A DNA stretch of 63,701 nt from Chloroflexi bacterium 13_1_40CM_65_17. GTDB taxonomy: Bacteria; Chloroflexota; Dormibacteria; Dormibacterales; Dormibacteraceae. Both the position numbers and the translations under genes were made by a program. Every line of letters begins with the position of its first letter. Within the stretch, counting starts at the first letter, position 1. Positions 53,355 through 62,702 of this stretch are shown here, piece by piece. Location of the stretch: the NCBI GenBank assembly GCA_001917815.1, contig MNES01000012.1, positions 1 through 63,701 on the forward strand, written 5' to 3'. The notes under the pieces are model-generated. The model ran no database searches, was not told the origin of the DNA, and worked only from the letters and a program-made list of their open reading frames with translations.

Positions 53355-55065
53355 TCGTGGGCTGCGCCCTGGGCGCCTCGACGTCTCTCGGGGCGCCGTT
53401 GGATTGTGGTGATGGGGCCGGCTCGGGCTGCACCAGGTCGACCGGTCCGGTGGGCGGATCATCGAGCTCCACGACAGGCCCGCGTCCAGACGCCTTGGCC
53501 CTTCGCAACGCCATTCGGAGGCGAGGGATCTCTGCGCGCAGGGGCTCCTCGACCCAGTCGAACGCGACCACCCGCTCGTTGACCTCCCAGAACAACCCGT
53601 TCTGCATCACTTCCATGCGGTCGAGCGCGGCATCGACGAATTCGGGCGGTGCGGCGGCGATGCCGTCGACCAGGATGTGGGCGATGTCCTTCGAGTCCGA
53701 TGCCATCGCCCAGAAGGCAAGCTTGGCGACGGCCTTGAAGAGCCCGTTCAGCCCGATCGGCCTGGCGTTGGGAATCAGCTCGAGCAGGTTGCGGACGAGC
53801 AGCCCTGCCAGCCGCCGTGTGACCTCGGGGTCGCGAGAGCGTGCTTCGATCGCGAGGTCGGCCACGTCCTCGGCCGCGGCTCCGAAGATGGCCGGCATGC
53901 CGGCCTCGTCGAAATGCCGGCCGTACCGCAGGACGTGTGAGGCGGCCTCGACCGAGATGTCGGGACGCCACTCCAGCGCTCCGATCGCGAGGCGGCGGTA
54001 TTCGTTCATGGTCGTGGACGCGAACGTCGGCGCCGACTGGTTGAGCGCCGCGCGAAGGTACGTGTTGAAGAAGCGCACCGTGAGCTCGGCGACCTCCGGA
54101 TCCCCGCGGTCGATGGCCGCGAGACCGATGTCCCGCGTGGCGACGGCGATGGCGTGAACCGCCTCTTTTCGATGAGCAGGCGTCAGCCCGACGAGGTGCA
54201 CGAAGCTGGACAGCACGGTGTACTCGACCCACGTGTGGGCCCGGTTGACCTCGGCGACGATCTGGTCCGAATCGCCCGGCAGCTCCGCGTGGCCAACCTG
54301 GAACCACTCCGGCCCGAAGCCTTTCTTCACCTTCGAGTAGTCCTGGGCGAGGAAGTCTCCCAGCACGCCGATCGTGAGCAGGCACACCGGCATGTCGCCG
54401 AGCTGCACCGATCCAAGGGCGATGTCCGTGACCTGGTTGATCGAGGTGAGCAGGTCGTTGCGGTACTTTCCGATCCGCTTGCCCGCGACCGCGTGCGCGA
54501 GATGGCGGCGCGCGCGATTCCTGATGCTGTTGACGAGCGTCTCGGCGCGCATGACGGCGAAGATGTAGCCGATGTATGGGAAGACGATCGCGAAGTTGAT
54601 GACGCCCAGCGCGACGGCGGCCCCGACGCTCCACATGGGTACATAGCCGACCTTGACCTCGCCGCGAACGAGGAACGTATAGAGGATTGATGCGAGCGCA
54701 AAACCCAGCACGAGGGCATTCAAGGGATTGGTCGTGAAGAGCCCGATGATGCGGGGTGAGTAGCGCGACGATGTCATCTGGATGCCGAAAACCACGACGA
54801 GGATGACGATGCTCAGGGTGACGCCCTCGGCGCCTCCGACCACGCCGAGAATGCCGGCGGCCGCCGGGGGGTCGGGCGTGAAAAGGTCTCGGATCGAGGT
54901 GTAGTGGGTCGAATCCAGGAAGCCGAAGACCACGACCAGCATCGCGGCGACCGCGACCAGCGCGAATCCCGAGAGTGCGGCGCCCACCCAGCCCGGCGAG
55001 GCTTGAAGGTCACGTATCGGCTTGAATCGCGATGTTCTGGAGGCCACTGGAATCTTGACCGCCAA
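53341..55065 (-). CDS. DUF2254-like membrane protein
   Basis: A 574-residue protein with about four transmembrane helices in the first 175 residues and a large cytoplasmic helical domain. The segment FGIQMTSSRYSPRIIGLFTTNPLNALVLGF matches DUF2254 membrane proteins. The C-terminal 45 residues are Pro-rich and disordered. Function unknown. It converges on the globin gene. Confidence 0.85.
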   Translation of the reverse strand: MAVKIPVASRTSRFKPIRDLQASPGWVGAALSGFALVAVAAMLVVVFGFLDSTHYTSIRDLFTPDPPAAAGILGVVGGAEGVTLSIVILVVVFGIQMTSSRYSPRIIGLFTTNPLNALVLGFALASILYTFLVRGEVKVGYVPMWSVGAAVALGVINFAIVFPYIGYIFAVMRAETLVNSIRNRARRHLAHAVAGKRIGKYRNDLLTSINQVTDIALGSVQLGDMPVCLLTIGVLGDFLAQDYSKVKKGFGPEWFQVGHAELPGDSDQIVAEVNRAHTWVEYTVLSSFVHLVGLTPAHRKEAVHAIAVATRDIGLAAIDRGDPEVAELTVRFFNTYLRAALNQSAPTFASTTMNEYRRLAIGALEWRPDISVEAASHVLRYGRHFDEAGMPAIFGAAAEDVADLAIEARSRDPEVTRRLAGLLVRNLLELIPNARPIGLNGLFKAVAKLAFWAMASDSKDIAHILVDGIAAAPPEFVDAALDRMEVMQNGLFWEVNERVVAFDWVEEPLRAEIPRLRMALRRAKASGRGPVVELDDPPTGPVDLVQPEPAPSPQSNGAPRDVEAPRAQPTITAG

Positions 55066-55116
55066 GCGATCCTAAGCCTTTGGACACGGGGTTCAGCCGG
55101 TTAGAGTGCGGAGCGC

Positions 55117-55770
55117 TTGATCCGCGCGCTCATCTTCGATTTCGACGGACTCATCCTCGATACAGAAGGGCCGATCTACGTCTCCTGGCTGGAGGTGTAC
55201 GCGGCGTACGGCGTGGCCCTCCCGTTCGAGCTATGGGTGAAAACGGTGGGGTCATCGAACGAAGCGTTCCATCCCCAGCTCTACCTCGAGGAGCAGCTCG
55301 GCCGCAAGCTTCCGCAGGAGGTGATCGACCGCCGCGTCGAGCGGCGGGTCGAGCTCGTGCTGGAACAGCCTCTGCTGCCCGGCGTGGCGGGCCTCATCGA
55401 CTCTGCGCGGGCCGCGGGGATGCCGATCGGGGTCGCTTCGAGCTCATCGCGCGATTGGGTCAGCGGTCACCTGGAGCGCCTGGGCATCCGCGATTGCTTC
55501 GCTTGCCTGTGCGGCCGCGATGACGTCGAGCACGTCAAACCGGAACCCGACCTCTACCTGGCGGCGCTCAACTGCCTCGGAGTTCCCGCAGCCGAGGTGG
55601 TGGCGATCGAGGATTCTCCCAACGGGGTCATCGCGGCCAAACGCGCGGGCCTGCGCTGCGTGGCGGTGCCCAACCCCCTCACGGCTGGCCTCGACCTCAG
55701 CGGCGCCGACGTGCGCCTGAGGTCGCTGGCCGACGTGACGCTTTCGGAATTGCTCCAGCAATTACCCTAG
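55117..55770 (+). CDS. HAD-superfamily phosphatase, beta-phosphoglucomutase-like
   Basis: A 217-residue HAD hydrolase. Motif I is FDFDGLILDTEG with the nucleophilic Asp, motif II is ASSSSRD, Lys in HVKPEPDLY and motif III IEDSPNGVIAA. It dephosphorylates or isomerises sugar phosphates. Start is TTG 55117. Its TAG ends on the first base of the next gene's GTG, so it is coupled to the phosphofructokinase fusion, which fits sugar-phosphate metabolism. Confidence 0.94.
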   Translation: MIRALIFDFDGLILDTEGPIYVSWLEVYAAYGVALPFELWVKTVGSSNEAFHPQLYLEEQLGRKLPQEVIDRRVERRVELVLEQPLLPGVAGLIDSARAAGMPIGVASSSSRDWVSGHLERLGIRDCFACLCGRDDVEHVKPEPDLYLAALNCLGVPAAEVVAIEDSPNGVIAAKRAGLRCVAVPNPLTAGLDLSGADVRLRSLADVTLSELLQQLP

Positions 55771-57698
55771 TGGGCGTGCGAATCGGGATCCTCACCGGAG
55801 GTGGCGACGCGCCCGGGCTGAACGCCGCCATTCGCGCGGTGGCGCGGCGGGCATTTCAGCTCGGACATTCCGTCAGCGGAGTGCAGAACGGCTGGGCCGG
55901 CTGCCTCGACGGCGGCGCCATCGACGAGCTCGGGCCCGACGACGTCCGCGGCATCCTTCCGTTGGGTGGAACCATCCTCGGCACGTCGCGCACGAATCCG
56001 CTGAAGATGGAGGATGGCGTGTCGTCGGTGGTTCGGGTGCTGCGCCGCCACGGCATCGAAGCGCTGGTGCCGATTGGCGGGGACGACACCCTCAGCGTCG
56101 CCGCGGCGCTGCATGACGCCGGGTTTCAAACGGTCGGTGTGCCGAAGACCATCGACAACGACCTGAGCGTGACCGAGTTCTGTATCGGCTTTGACACTGC
56201 GGTCGGCGTCGTCACCGAAGCGCTCGACCGATTGCACACAACCGCCTCAGCGCACCACCGGGTGATGGTGGTCGAGGTGATGGGTCGCGACACCGGCTGG
56301 GTCGCGCTGGCCGGCGGGGTGGCGGGCGGCGCGGACATGATCATCATCCCGGAGTTCCCGCTCACGCTCGGCGACGTCGTCAGCCACCTGTACAGGCGCC
56401 GCGGCGCGGGCAAGCTCTTCAGCATCATCGTCGTCGCCGAGGGCGCCCACATCCCCGAGCTCGAGGACGAAGCCGGAGCCACGGCTGAGACAGACGCATT
56501 CGGCCACGTGCAGCTTGCCAAGCGCGGCATCGGCGACGCGCTGGCTCGGAAGGTGGAGCATGAAACGGGGTTCGAGACCCGCGTCACCGTGCTCGGACAC
56601 CTCCAGCGAGGCGGCTCGCCGACGCCGACCGACCGCATCTGGGCCACGCGCCTGGGCGTTCGGGCGGCAGAGCTGATCACCGACGGCAAGAGTGGGGTGA
56701 TCCCGATCCGCCGCAACGGCGAAGTCGAGGTGGTCGCCCTCGCCGATGTCATCGGGGAGACCCGCCGCGTGATGCCGTACATCGTGCTGGTCCCGGCCCT
56801 TCTCCTCGTCCTCTATCTCGCCGCGTCCTACTACCTGTATCAACGCGCGTTCGTGCCGCCGAAGCCGCGTCCCCTCGACGACTTCACGTTCACGCCATTC
56901 GAGTTCCAAGCCGACTTCGAAGAGGTGGAGCTCGTCACCGCCGACGGCGTCAACTTCGGCGCGTGGCATTTCCGGCAGCCAGGCTCGCCGCAGACGGTGA
57001 TCGTCTCGGGTGGGCACAAAGGGCAGCGTCAGGGCTCCCTGGGGATCTCGGCCGCGTTGTGGCGCAAGGGATTCAACGTCATCCTCTATTCGTATCGCGG
57101 CTGGCCGGGCAGTGACCGCAAGCCAATCACATTCGGCATCAAGGAGGTGCTCGAGCTCGAGGCGGTGATCGCCTTCGCTCGCAAGCGCATCCCCAAAGCG
57201 CGCATCGGTCTGCTCGGCTATTCGATGGGCGCGGTGGTGACCCTTCTCGGCGCCGCAGGCGAGCCCGGCGTGCAAGCACTCGTCCTCGACAGCCCCTTCA
57301 GCGACCTGCGCACCCTCCTGGTCGAGAACGTGCGCCGCGCTCTCAAGCTGCCCGGGACACCATTCGTCTGGCTCGCGGGGTTGATGTTCCGCCTGCGCAC
57401 TGGGTCGCGCCTGTCGCAATGCAGCCCGCAGGCTGTGCTGAGCTCACTCGAACCGCGACCTCTCTTCTTCATCCATGGCGGAGCGGACGACCTGGTGTCG
57501 GTCAACCACGGCCGGCGTCTTTATGACGCATACAGAGGACCGCGCGAGATCTGGATCGTGCAGGGCGCGCCGCACACCGGCGCGTATGAAGCCGATCGCC
57601 CGCTGTACGTTGAGCGCGTTGCCGGCTTCTTCGCGCGCCACCTTGGGCTCGATGTCAGCAGCCACCTCCGCCTGGTCGAGGAAGAAGAAGTCTCTTAG
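55770..57698 (+). CDS. 6-phosphofructokinase fused to membrane-anchored alpha/beta hydrolase
   Basis: One 642-codon gene with two enzymes. Residues 1-333 are a complete phosphofructokinase: LTGGGDAPGLNA, IGGDDT at 102-107, PKTIDND at 125-131, GRDTGW and LGHLQRGGSPTP. Asp in GGDD and Lys in PKT are the residues usually seen in PPi-dependent enzymes. Residues 337-357 are a transmembrane helix (YIVLVPALLLVLYLAASYYLY), followed by a hydrolase with GYSMG nucleophile at 483-487, a possible acid in HGGADD and His in GAPHTGAY. No stop separates them, although ATG 56773 could start the hydrolase alone. A sugar kinase tethered to the membrane is unusual. Confidence 0.88.
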   Translation: MGVRIGILTGGGDAPGLNAAIRAVARRAFQLGHSVSGVQNGWAGCLDGGAIDELGPDDVRGILPLGGTILGTSRTNPLKMEDGVSSVVRVLRRHGIEALVPIGGDDTLSVAAALHDAGFQTVGVPKTIDNDLSVTEFCIGFDTAVGVVTEALDRLHTTASAHHRVMVVEVMGRDTGWVALAGGVAGGADMIIIPEFPLTLGDVVSHLYRRRGAGKLFSIIVVAEGAHIPELEDEAGATAETDAFGHVQLAKRGIGDALARKVEHETGFETRVTVLGHLQRGGSPTPTDRIWATRLGVRAAELITDGKSGVIPIRRNGEVEVVALADVIGETRRVMPYIVLVPALLLVLYLAASYYLYQRAFVPPKPRPLDDFTFTPFEFQADFEEVELVTADGVNFGAWHFRQPGSPQTVIVSGGHKGQRQGSLGISAALWRKGFNVILYSYRGWPGSDRKPITFGIKEVLELEAVIAFARKRIPKARIGLLGYSMGAVVTLLGAAGEPGVQALVLDSPFSDLRTLLVENVRRALKLPGTPFVWLAGLMFRLRTGSRLSQCSPQAVLSSLEPRPLFFIHGGADDLVSVNHGRRLYDAYRGPREIWIVQGAPHTGAYEADRPLYVERVAGFFARHLGLDVSSHLRLVEEEEVS

Positions 57699-57800
57699 GG
57701 ACCTCCTGTCACAAACCGCGCAGCCGGCGACGTGAATAAGTAGAAATCGAGCCAAGGCGCCATTGCTCGCGGACCGGAAGCGATAAGGAGAATTCAGGAG

Positions 57801-58040
57801 ATGGAAGCAAGGGCTACGCTCCGCGGCGCCCGAATCTCGACCAACGTTGTCATCACGTTCATAGTCGCCTTGCTCGCGGCCTTTTTGCTCGGCGGCGCAG
57901 GCGGTTATCTCGTCCGCGTCGTGACGATACCCACCCCGACCGCGACCAGCCCAGCGGTCACCGAATCCGCGCCGCAGCAAACCCTCACCCCGAACCGGAG
58001 CGGCGCCCAGCCCATGCCGGAACAAACCCTCCTCCCCTAG
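57801..58040 (+). CDS. Small membrane protein with Pro/Thr-rich tail
   Basis: A 79-residue protein with one helix (residues 15-40, NVVITFIVALLAAFLLGGAGGYLV) and a Thr/Pro/Ser-rich tail. A strong AGGAG ribosome site is at 57793-57797 before ATG 57801. It lies 14 bases before an ECF sigma gene and may be in the same unit. No family recognised. Confidence 0.65.
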   Translation: MEARATLRGARISTNVVITFIVALLAAFLLGGAGGYLVRVVTIPTPTATSPAVTESAPQQTLTPNRSGAQPMPEQTLLP

Positions 58041-58053
58041 CCAGGTAGAGACT

Positions 58054-58587
58054 TTGCAGCACGTGGCCGACAGTCCGTTGAGCACAGCTCATCCATGGAG
58101 TGGGCAGGCCTTCACGGACCTGCTCGCTCCACTGGTCGAGCCTGGCTACCGGCTGGCATGCGCGATGCTTCACGACCCGCACGCGGCCGAGGATGCGGTC
58201 CAGGAAGCGTCGCTGATCGCGTGGCGTAAGGTCGGCCGGCTACACGATCACAGCAGGCTCCGCGGATGGTTCCTCGGCATCGTTGCCAACGAATGCCGCA
58301 ATTCCAGGCGGCGGAGATGGGTGACCTCGGTCAGCCACGGGCTGCCCGCCGGCCTATCCGTCGTTTCAGGCGAGGAACGGGTCGTGCGGAACACCGATCT
58401 GCGCCGCGCGCTGAGCCAGCTCGCGCACGACGACCGCCTGGTGGTGGTCCTCTACTTCCATCTCGACATGCCACTCGAGGAGATCGCGGCGGTGGTGGGC
58501 AGCTCGGTCGGGGCTGCGCGAGCCCGCCTCTACCGCGCTGTTAACCGCCTGCGGCCGGACCTTGCGATCCAGGAGGCACTGCAATGA
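58054..58587 (+). CDS. ECF sigma factor
   Basis: A 177-residue sigma-70 family protein: region 2 has PHAAEDAVQEASLIAWRKVGRL and RLRGWFLGIVANECRNSRRR, region 4 has LAHDDRLVVVLYFHLDMPLEEIAAVVGSSVGAARARLYRAVNRLR. TTG 58054 or GTG 58063 is the start. The next gene overlaps its stop (ATGA) and is probably its membrane partner. Confidence 0.92.
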   Translation: MQHVADSPLSTAHPWSGQAFTDLLAPLVEPGYRLACAMLHDPHAAEDAVQEASLIAWRKVGRLHDHSRLRGWFLGIVANECRNSRRRRWVTSVSHGLPAGLSVVSGEERVVRNTDLRRALSQLAHDDRLVVVLYFHLDMPLEEIAAVVGSSVGAARARLYRAVNRLRPDLAIQEALQ

Positions 58588-59393
58588 GCCTGCGGTCAGA
58601 CATCCATGCCGCCATCGATGAAGTCGCCCCGCCCGCCCCCTTGCTTGCGCGTCAGGTCGAAGCATTCGTTCTCGCTGATGAGAACGAGAGGTCTCGCTTC
58701 TCGCGCCGTGGTCGTATTCATTGGACGAGGCCGCTGCGCGGAGCGGTCGCGGTCCTGGCCGCGGTGTTGGTGGTGGCGGTGATGGCCGGCCTGGTGATGG
58801 GCGGGCGCCTGTGGCGTGAATGGACGGTCGCTCCGGCCAACCATCCGCACACGATCGACGTCGGTGACCTGGAGCGGCTGCGGGCCAAACCGCTCGCCCT
58901 GTCGACCTTGCAGCCGGGCGCGGATTGTCCGGCCGGCCCAACGCACGCCGTCGCCAATTTTCACGCGCTCGGACTGTCGCCAGTCCTTTTCGGCGACGGC
59001 CCGATTTACAGCGCGGGAAACGGCGAGCGCTATGTGACCCAGTGGGGCACGTATATCGAGACGGATTATTGGGTTGATCCCAGCTTTGCCGGCCTGGTGC
59101 TCATCCGCGCCCGTGACCTCAGGACTGGGCAGCCGGTTGTTTTCTCAAATTCGACCTTCTCTGGTGAGGCAAACGTTTCGGACCAGCTGGTCGGCAACGA
59201 CTTCCTGCTCGACCAGACCGTGCAGCAGCACCCTGAGTTCGTGGTCGACACAAGAGGCCTACGGCCTCCCCAGGCGGTCGCCTATTGGCGTAGCTGGGGC
59301 ACGCTTCAGGGTTACCCCGCGGGTGGTTCAGGGTGCATCGGATTCCAGGTGGACGGCGCCGGCTTCAGCGAGGTGTTCGTTGTCAGCTACTGA
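58584..59393 (+). CDS. Membrane partner of the ECF sigma factor, possible anti-sigma
   Basis: A 269-residue protein: a short cytoplasmic N-terminus (residues 1-50), one transmembrane helix (about 52-73) and an outer domain of 190 residues with two cysteines (DCPAG and SGCIG). The place and topology are those of an anti-sigma factor, but no zinc HxxxCxxC motif is seen. ATG overlaps the sigma stop. The outer domain has no family I recognise. Confidence 0.75.
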   Translation: MSLRSDIHAAIDEVAPPAPLLARQVEAFVLADENERSRFSRRGRIHWTRPLRGAVAVLAAVLVVAVMAGLVMGGRLWREWTVAPANHPHTIDVGDLERLRAKPLALSTLQPGADCPAGPTHAVANFHALGLSPVLFGDGPIYSAGNGERYVTQWGTYIETDYWVDPSFAGLVLIRARDLRTGQPVVFSNSTFSGEANVSDQLVGNDFLLDQTVQQHPEFVVDTRGLRPPQAVAYWRSWGTLQGYPAGGSGCIGFQVDGAGFSEVFVVSY

Positions 59394-60274
59394 GCGGTGA
59401 GGGTGCTCGACAGCTCAATCCCGTTCGCCCAATAGGTGCCTGTAGGTCCCGCGGGCAGAAGATCGTACGTGCGCCCGCCGCCGTACGGGACCAGCTCCCA
59501 CAGCTCGATCGTCGAACCGTCGAGTCCGTCCCCGGCCCCGAGGCTGCCCACCGGGCGTCCGTCGGCGGTCCGATGGCCCGGAGAAGCGAGCAGCTCACGA
59601 CCATCGGCGAGCCGGATGTGAACCATCAGGTGGCCGGTGGGCACGTCCATGCTGCCGACCTCGAGGACCGGCGCCGCGAGCCGCGTGCCATCAGCGGCTG
59701 CTGTCCACACAATCATTCCGGGCACTACATCGGTGACACGAACGTCGCCGTTCGGGGTCGCTATGAGTGTGGCGGCGGCAAGGCAGATCGGGCATGGAGG
59801 CATTCCGCTGGAAGTGCGCGACGTGATCGTGATGGCACCGTCCATGCGTACCGATCCGTCGACGAGCTCCACCCGGTTCGCGCCCTGCGCCTGGACTCGG
59901 ATCTCGAACTTGTACGAGTCGTCGGTCTTGGTGAGCACGAGGACCCGCAACCGCTTGAAGGCCCTGTACAGGGTGAGCTTCTGAGCCTCGTCGAGATCGC
60001 CTGACGGCAGGTGCTCATGAGCGACGATCGCGGAGTACAGCTCGGCATCGGCTTTGATCTCGGGGTAGTACTTGTCGGCATTGGCCTGCTCGCCGCCGAG
60101 CCGCGCAACGGGGTAGTAGTCCGGGTCGCAGAAGACCGGTATCCCGACCGCATCCATGACTTTGAACTTGAGCTGGTTCACGGTGAGCGGGGTGCCCACG
60201 CTGCCGCCGACGCCGCCCGCCGAGCCACATGCGATGGCGAGCATTGCGATGCCGACGGCGAGCCTGAGCCTCAT
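59387..60274 (-). CDS. Lipoprotein with C-terminal Hint (hedgehog/intein) domain
   Basis: A 295-residue exported protein. The lipobox Cys16 (LAIAC) follows a signal peptide; residues 25-155 are a domain I do not recognise; residues 164-290 resemble a Hint domain: Cys164 in PICLAAATLIATPNG is the candidate nucleophile, ASPGH (His234) the block-B histidine, and TYWANGI the terminal block, in which the usual HN pair is absent. Such domains cleave the chain at the Cys. The gene converges on the sigma/membrane pair with a seven-base overlap. ATG 60274 gives a normal signal. Confidence 0.8.
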   Translation of the reverse strand: MRLRLAVGIAMLAIACGSAGGVGGSVGTPLTVNQLKFKVMDAVGIPVFCDPDYYPVARLGGEQANADKYYPEIKADAELYSAIVAHEHLPSGDLDEAQKLTLYRAFKRLRVLVLTKTDDSYKFEIRVQAQGANRVELVDGSVRMDGAITITSRTSSGMPPCPICLAAATLIATPNGDVRVTDVVPGMIVWTAAADGTRLAAPVLEVGSMDVPTGHLMVHIRLADGRELLASPGHRTADGRPVGSLGAGDGLDGSTIELWELVPYGGGRTYDLLPAGPTGTYWANGIELSSTLTAQ

Positions 60275-60380
60275 CGTTTCTAAATCAAACACGCCTGCAC
60301 GGCCTTCAACGTAACGCTGGGCGGAACCAAACCGCCGGGCCACGCGTATTCACCTTGAATGGTTCACGGAAGGTCAAATC

Positions 60381-60386
60381 TATAAT
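60381..60386 (+). promoter_or_regulatory. TATAAT -10 box before the MoxR gene
   Basis: A perfect TATAAT lies 28 bases before ATG 60414, giving a short leader of about 20 bases. No good -35 is seen at 16-18 bases; TTGAAT at 60355-60360 is 20 bases away. Confidence 0.5.
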
Positions 60387-60413
60387 CCCGTGCATGGGGG
60401 TAGGCCGGCAGGC

Positions 60414-61370
60414 ATGGTGACCGAGGTCGTCACCCGAGTTGCCGATGCCTTCATGGCCAACGTCAGCAGGGCGATCGTCAACAAGGACGAGGAGGTCCGG
60501 CTCTGCCTTGTGACTCTGCTCTGCGAGGGCCATTTGCTCATCGAGGACGTCCCAGGCGTCGGCAAGACGATGCTCGCGAAATCGCTGGCCCGCTCCCTCG
60601 ACTGCACGTTCCGCCGCATCCAGTTCACCCCCGACCTGCTGCCATCGGACGTCACCGGTGTGCGCGCGTTCAACCAGAAGCTCAACGACTTCGAGTTCAG
60701 GCCCGGGCCGGTGTTCGCCCAGGTCCTGCTCGCGGACGAGATCAACCGGGCCAGTCCAAAGACCCAGGCCGCCCTGCTAGAGGCCATGGAGGAGCGCCAG
60801 GTGACCATCGACGGTGAGACCCACACCCTGCCCAAACCGTTCATGGTCATGGCGACCCAGAACCCGGTCGAATACTCCGGAACGTTCCCGCTTCCGGAGG
60901 CTCAGCTCGACCGCTTCTTGATGAAGGTGAGGCTCGGTTACCTGAGCGAGAAAGAGGAATCGAACCTGCTCAGCCATCGCAAGGTCGAGTCGCCGATGCT
61001 CGAGCTGCAGCCGGTGGTCTCGCCCAACGAGTTGAACGCGGCCCAGAACGCGGTGCGAGACGTGTTCGTCAAGCCCGAGCTGCGCGAGTACATCGCCCGC
61101 CTCGTCGGGCGGACGCGCGGCAACCCGGAAGTCGCGCTTGGCGCGAGCACAAGGGGCACGCTCAATCTCTTCCACGCCAGCCAGGCCCTCGCCGCGGTAC
61201 AGGGCCGCACGTACGTGATCCCGGACGACATCAAAACCCTGGCCGAGCCTGTGCTCGCGCACCGGATCATCCTCAGGCCGAATGCCGAGATGCAGGGCCA
61301 GAGCGCGGGCAAGCTGGTGGCCGGGCTGCTCGAGCGCGAGCATGTTCCCCAGATGGCCTACGACGGATAA
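60414..61370 (+). CDS. MoxR-family AAA ATPase
   Basis: A 318-residue AAA+ chaperone-like ATPase. Walker A is EDVPGVGKT (residues 44-52), Walker [22 protein letters not shown], and the sensor region [24 protein letters not shown] is typical of MoxR. It works with DUF58 and transglutaminase-like proteins encoded just downstream. ATG 60414 is consistent with the TATAAT box upstream; GTG 60390 would lie too close to that box. Confidence 0.95.
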   Translation: MVTEVVTRVADAFMANVSRAIVNKDEEVRLCLVTLLCEGHLLIEDVPGVGKTMLAKSLARSLDCTFRRIQFTPDLLPSDVTGVRAFNQKLNDFEFRPGPVFAQVLLADEINRASPKTQAALLEAMEERQVTIDGETHTLPKPFMVMATQNPVEYSGTFPLPEAQLDRFLMKVRLGYLSEKEESNLLSHRKVESPMLELQPVVSPNELNAAQNAVRDVFVKPELREYIARLVGRTRGNPEVALGASTRGTLNLFHASQALAAVQGRTYVIPDDIKTLAEPVLAHRIILRPNAEMQGQSAGKLVAGLLEREHVPQMAYDG

Positions 61371-61372
61371 AG

Positions 61373-61402
61373 CGTAAGGGAGGACTGCGGTCCTCCCTTA
61401 CG
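61373..61402 (+). other. Perfect 13-bp hairpin after the MoxR gene
   Basis: CGTAAGGGAGGAC and GTCCTCCCTTACG form a perfect stem with a TGCG loop, three bases after the moxR stop. No T-run follows. It may attenuate read-through into the DUF58 gene or stabilise the moxR message. The remaining gap to 61511 holds nothing else I can name. Confidence 0.6.
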
Positions 61403-61511
61403 GAAACCCACCTGGGGCTACTCCTGGCAACACATGGAGACATTTGGAAAGGTGACAAGCGGAGTGACGGCCGGGGTAAACCCGGCCTGAGCGCGGGGCT
61501 AGCATTTTCTG

Positions 61512-62702
61512 ATGAATAAGATCGCCCTCGCCATCGCGCTTGGGCTGCTCCTCTTCTTCACGTATCTCACCGCGATCCGTCCCGCGTACGCGTTCGCTTA
61601 CGCGCTGTGCCTGCTGTTCGTGGTCGCCTGGGTGTGGCCGAGGCTGGCGATCCGAGGTATCAGCCTCGCCCGCCGCCTCGACCCGGGGACGCCCACGGTC
61701 GGCGAGCCGTACGAGGAGATCATCGAAGTCCGCCGGTCCGGTTGGGTGCCGGCGCCATGGGTCGAGATCCGCGACCTGGGCCAGATACCGGACTACCAGC
61801 CCGGTCGCGTGATCTCGGTCGGCAGCGAGCCCGTGAGCTGGAAGACGCGGGGCGTTTACCGGCGCCGAGGATGGATGTCGTTTGGACCGACATCGATCAC
61901 GGTGAAGGAGCCATTCGGCCTGTTCAGCCAGGAGCTGAAGATGGGCGGGCGCACCACGGTGCTGGTCTATCCTCGCGTGCGGCCGATCCCCGACCTGATG
62001 ACGCCGAGCGCGCACCAGGTAGGCAGCTCACAGAGCCTCGGCGCCTGGGCCGACTATCCGCCCGAGACGGGCGGGGTGCGGGACTACGCGACCGGCGACA
62101 GCTTCGGGCGCATTCACTGGCCGCTCTCGATGCGACATGCCCGATTGATGTCTAAGACGTTCGAACAGCCGCTCACGACCGACCTCTGGATCCTGCTCGA
62201 CCTCGACCACAACGTCCACTACGGGGACGGAGAGGAGTCCACAGTCGAATACGCCGTCAGCCTCGCCGCATCGATGGCCTCGCAGGTCCACAGCCGCGGA
62301 CGTCAGGTCGGCCTGATCGGAAACGACGCCAAGGGCACGATCCTCGAGCCCCATCGAGCCGCGCGCCAGGACCGCATCATCCTCGACTACCTGGCCGTAG
62401 CCACTGCGGACGGCCGCACGCCGCTGACGCACACGCTGGCATGGGACCGCATCCGCCGGTTGCCTCGCCGCGCGATCGCCGTCATCACGCCGAGCGCCGA
62501 TCCGGAATGGGTCCGCCTGCTGCAGGCGGTCCGAGGGCGGCGCTCCACGATGATCGTTTTCTACCTCGATGTAGCGAGCTTCGGCGGGCCGGACCAGAAC
62601 CCGAGCTTCGACCTTGGACAGGACGTGGATCTCTACGTCGTCCGCAAGGGCGATGACTTCGCACGTCTCATGAGGACGCGGGATGCAATCCGTATCGCCT
62701 GA
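61512..62702 (+). CDS. DUF58 domain membrane protein
   Basis: A 396-residue protein with two N-terminal helices (residues 4-45) and a DUF58 (von Willebrand A-like) domain with RDYATGDSFGRIHWPLSMRHARLMSKTFE. DUF58 proteins are encoded with MoxR ATPases and transglutaminase-like proteins and are thought to act in envelope or complex assembly. ATG 61512. The next gene starts 19 bases before its stop. Confidence 0.93.
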   Translation: MNKIALAIALGLLLFFTYLTAIRPAYAFAYALCLLFVVAWVWPRLAIRGISLARRLDPGTPTVGEPYEEIIEVRRSGWVPAPWVEIRDLGQIPDYQPGRVISVGSEPVSWKTRGVYRRRGWMSFGPTSITVKEPFGLFSQELKMGGRTTVLVYPRVRPIPDLMTPSAHQVGSSQSLGAWADYPPETGGVRDYATGDSFGRIHWPLSMRHARLMSKTFEQPLTTDLWILLDLDHNVHYGDGEESTVEYAVSLAASMASQVHSRGRQVGLIGNDAKGTILEPHRAARQDRIILDYLAVATADGRTPLTHTLAWDRIRRLPRRAIAVITPSADPEWVRLLQAVRGRRSTMIVFYLDVASFGGPDQNPSFDLGQDVDLYVVRKGDDFARLMRTRDAIRIA

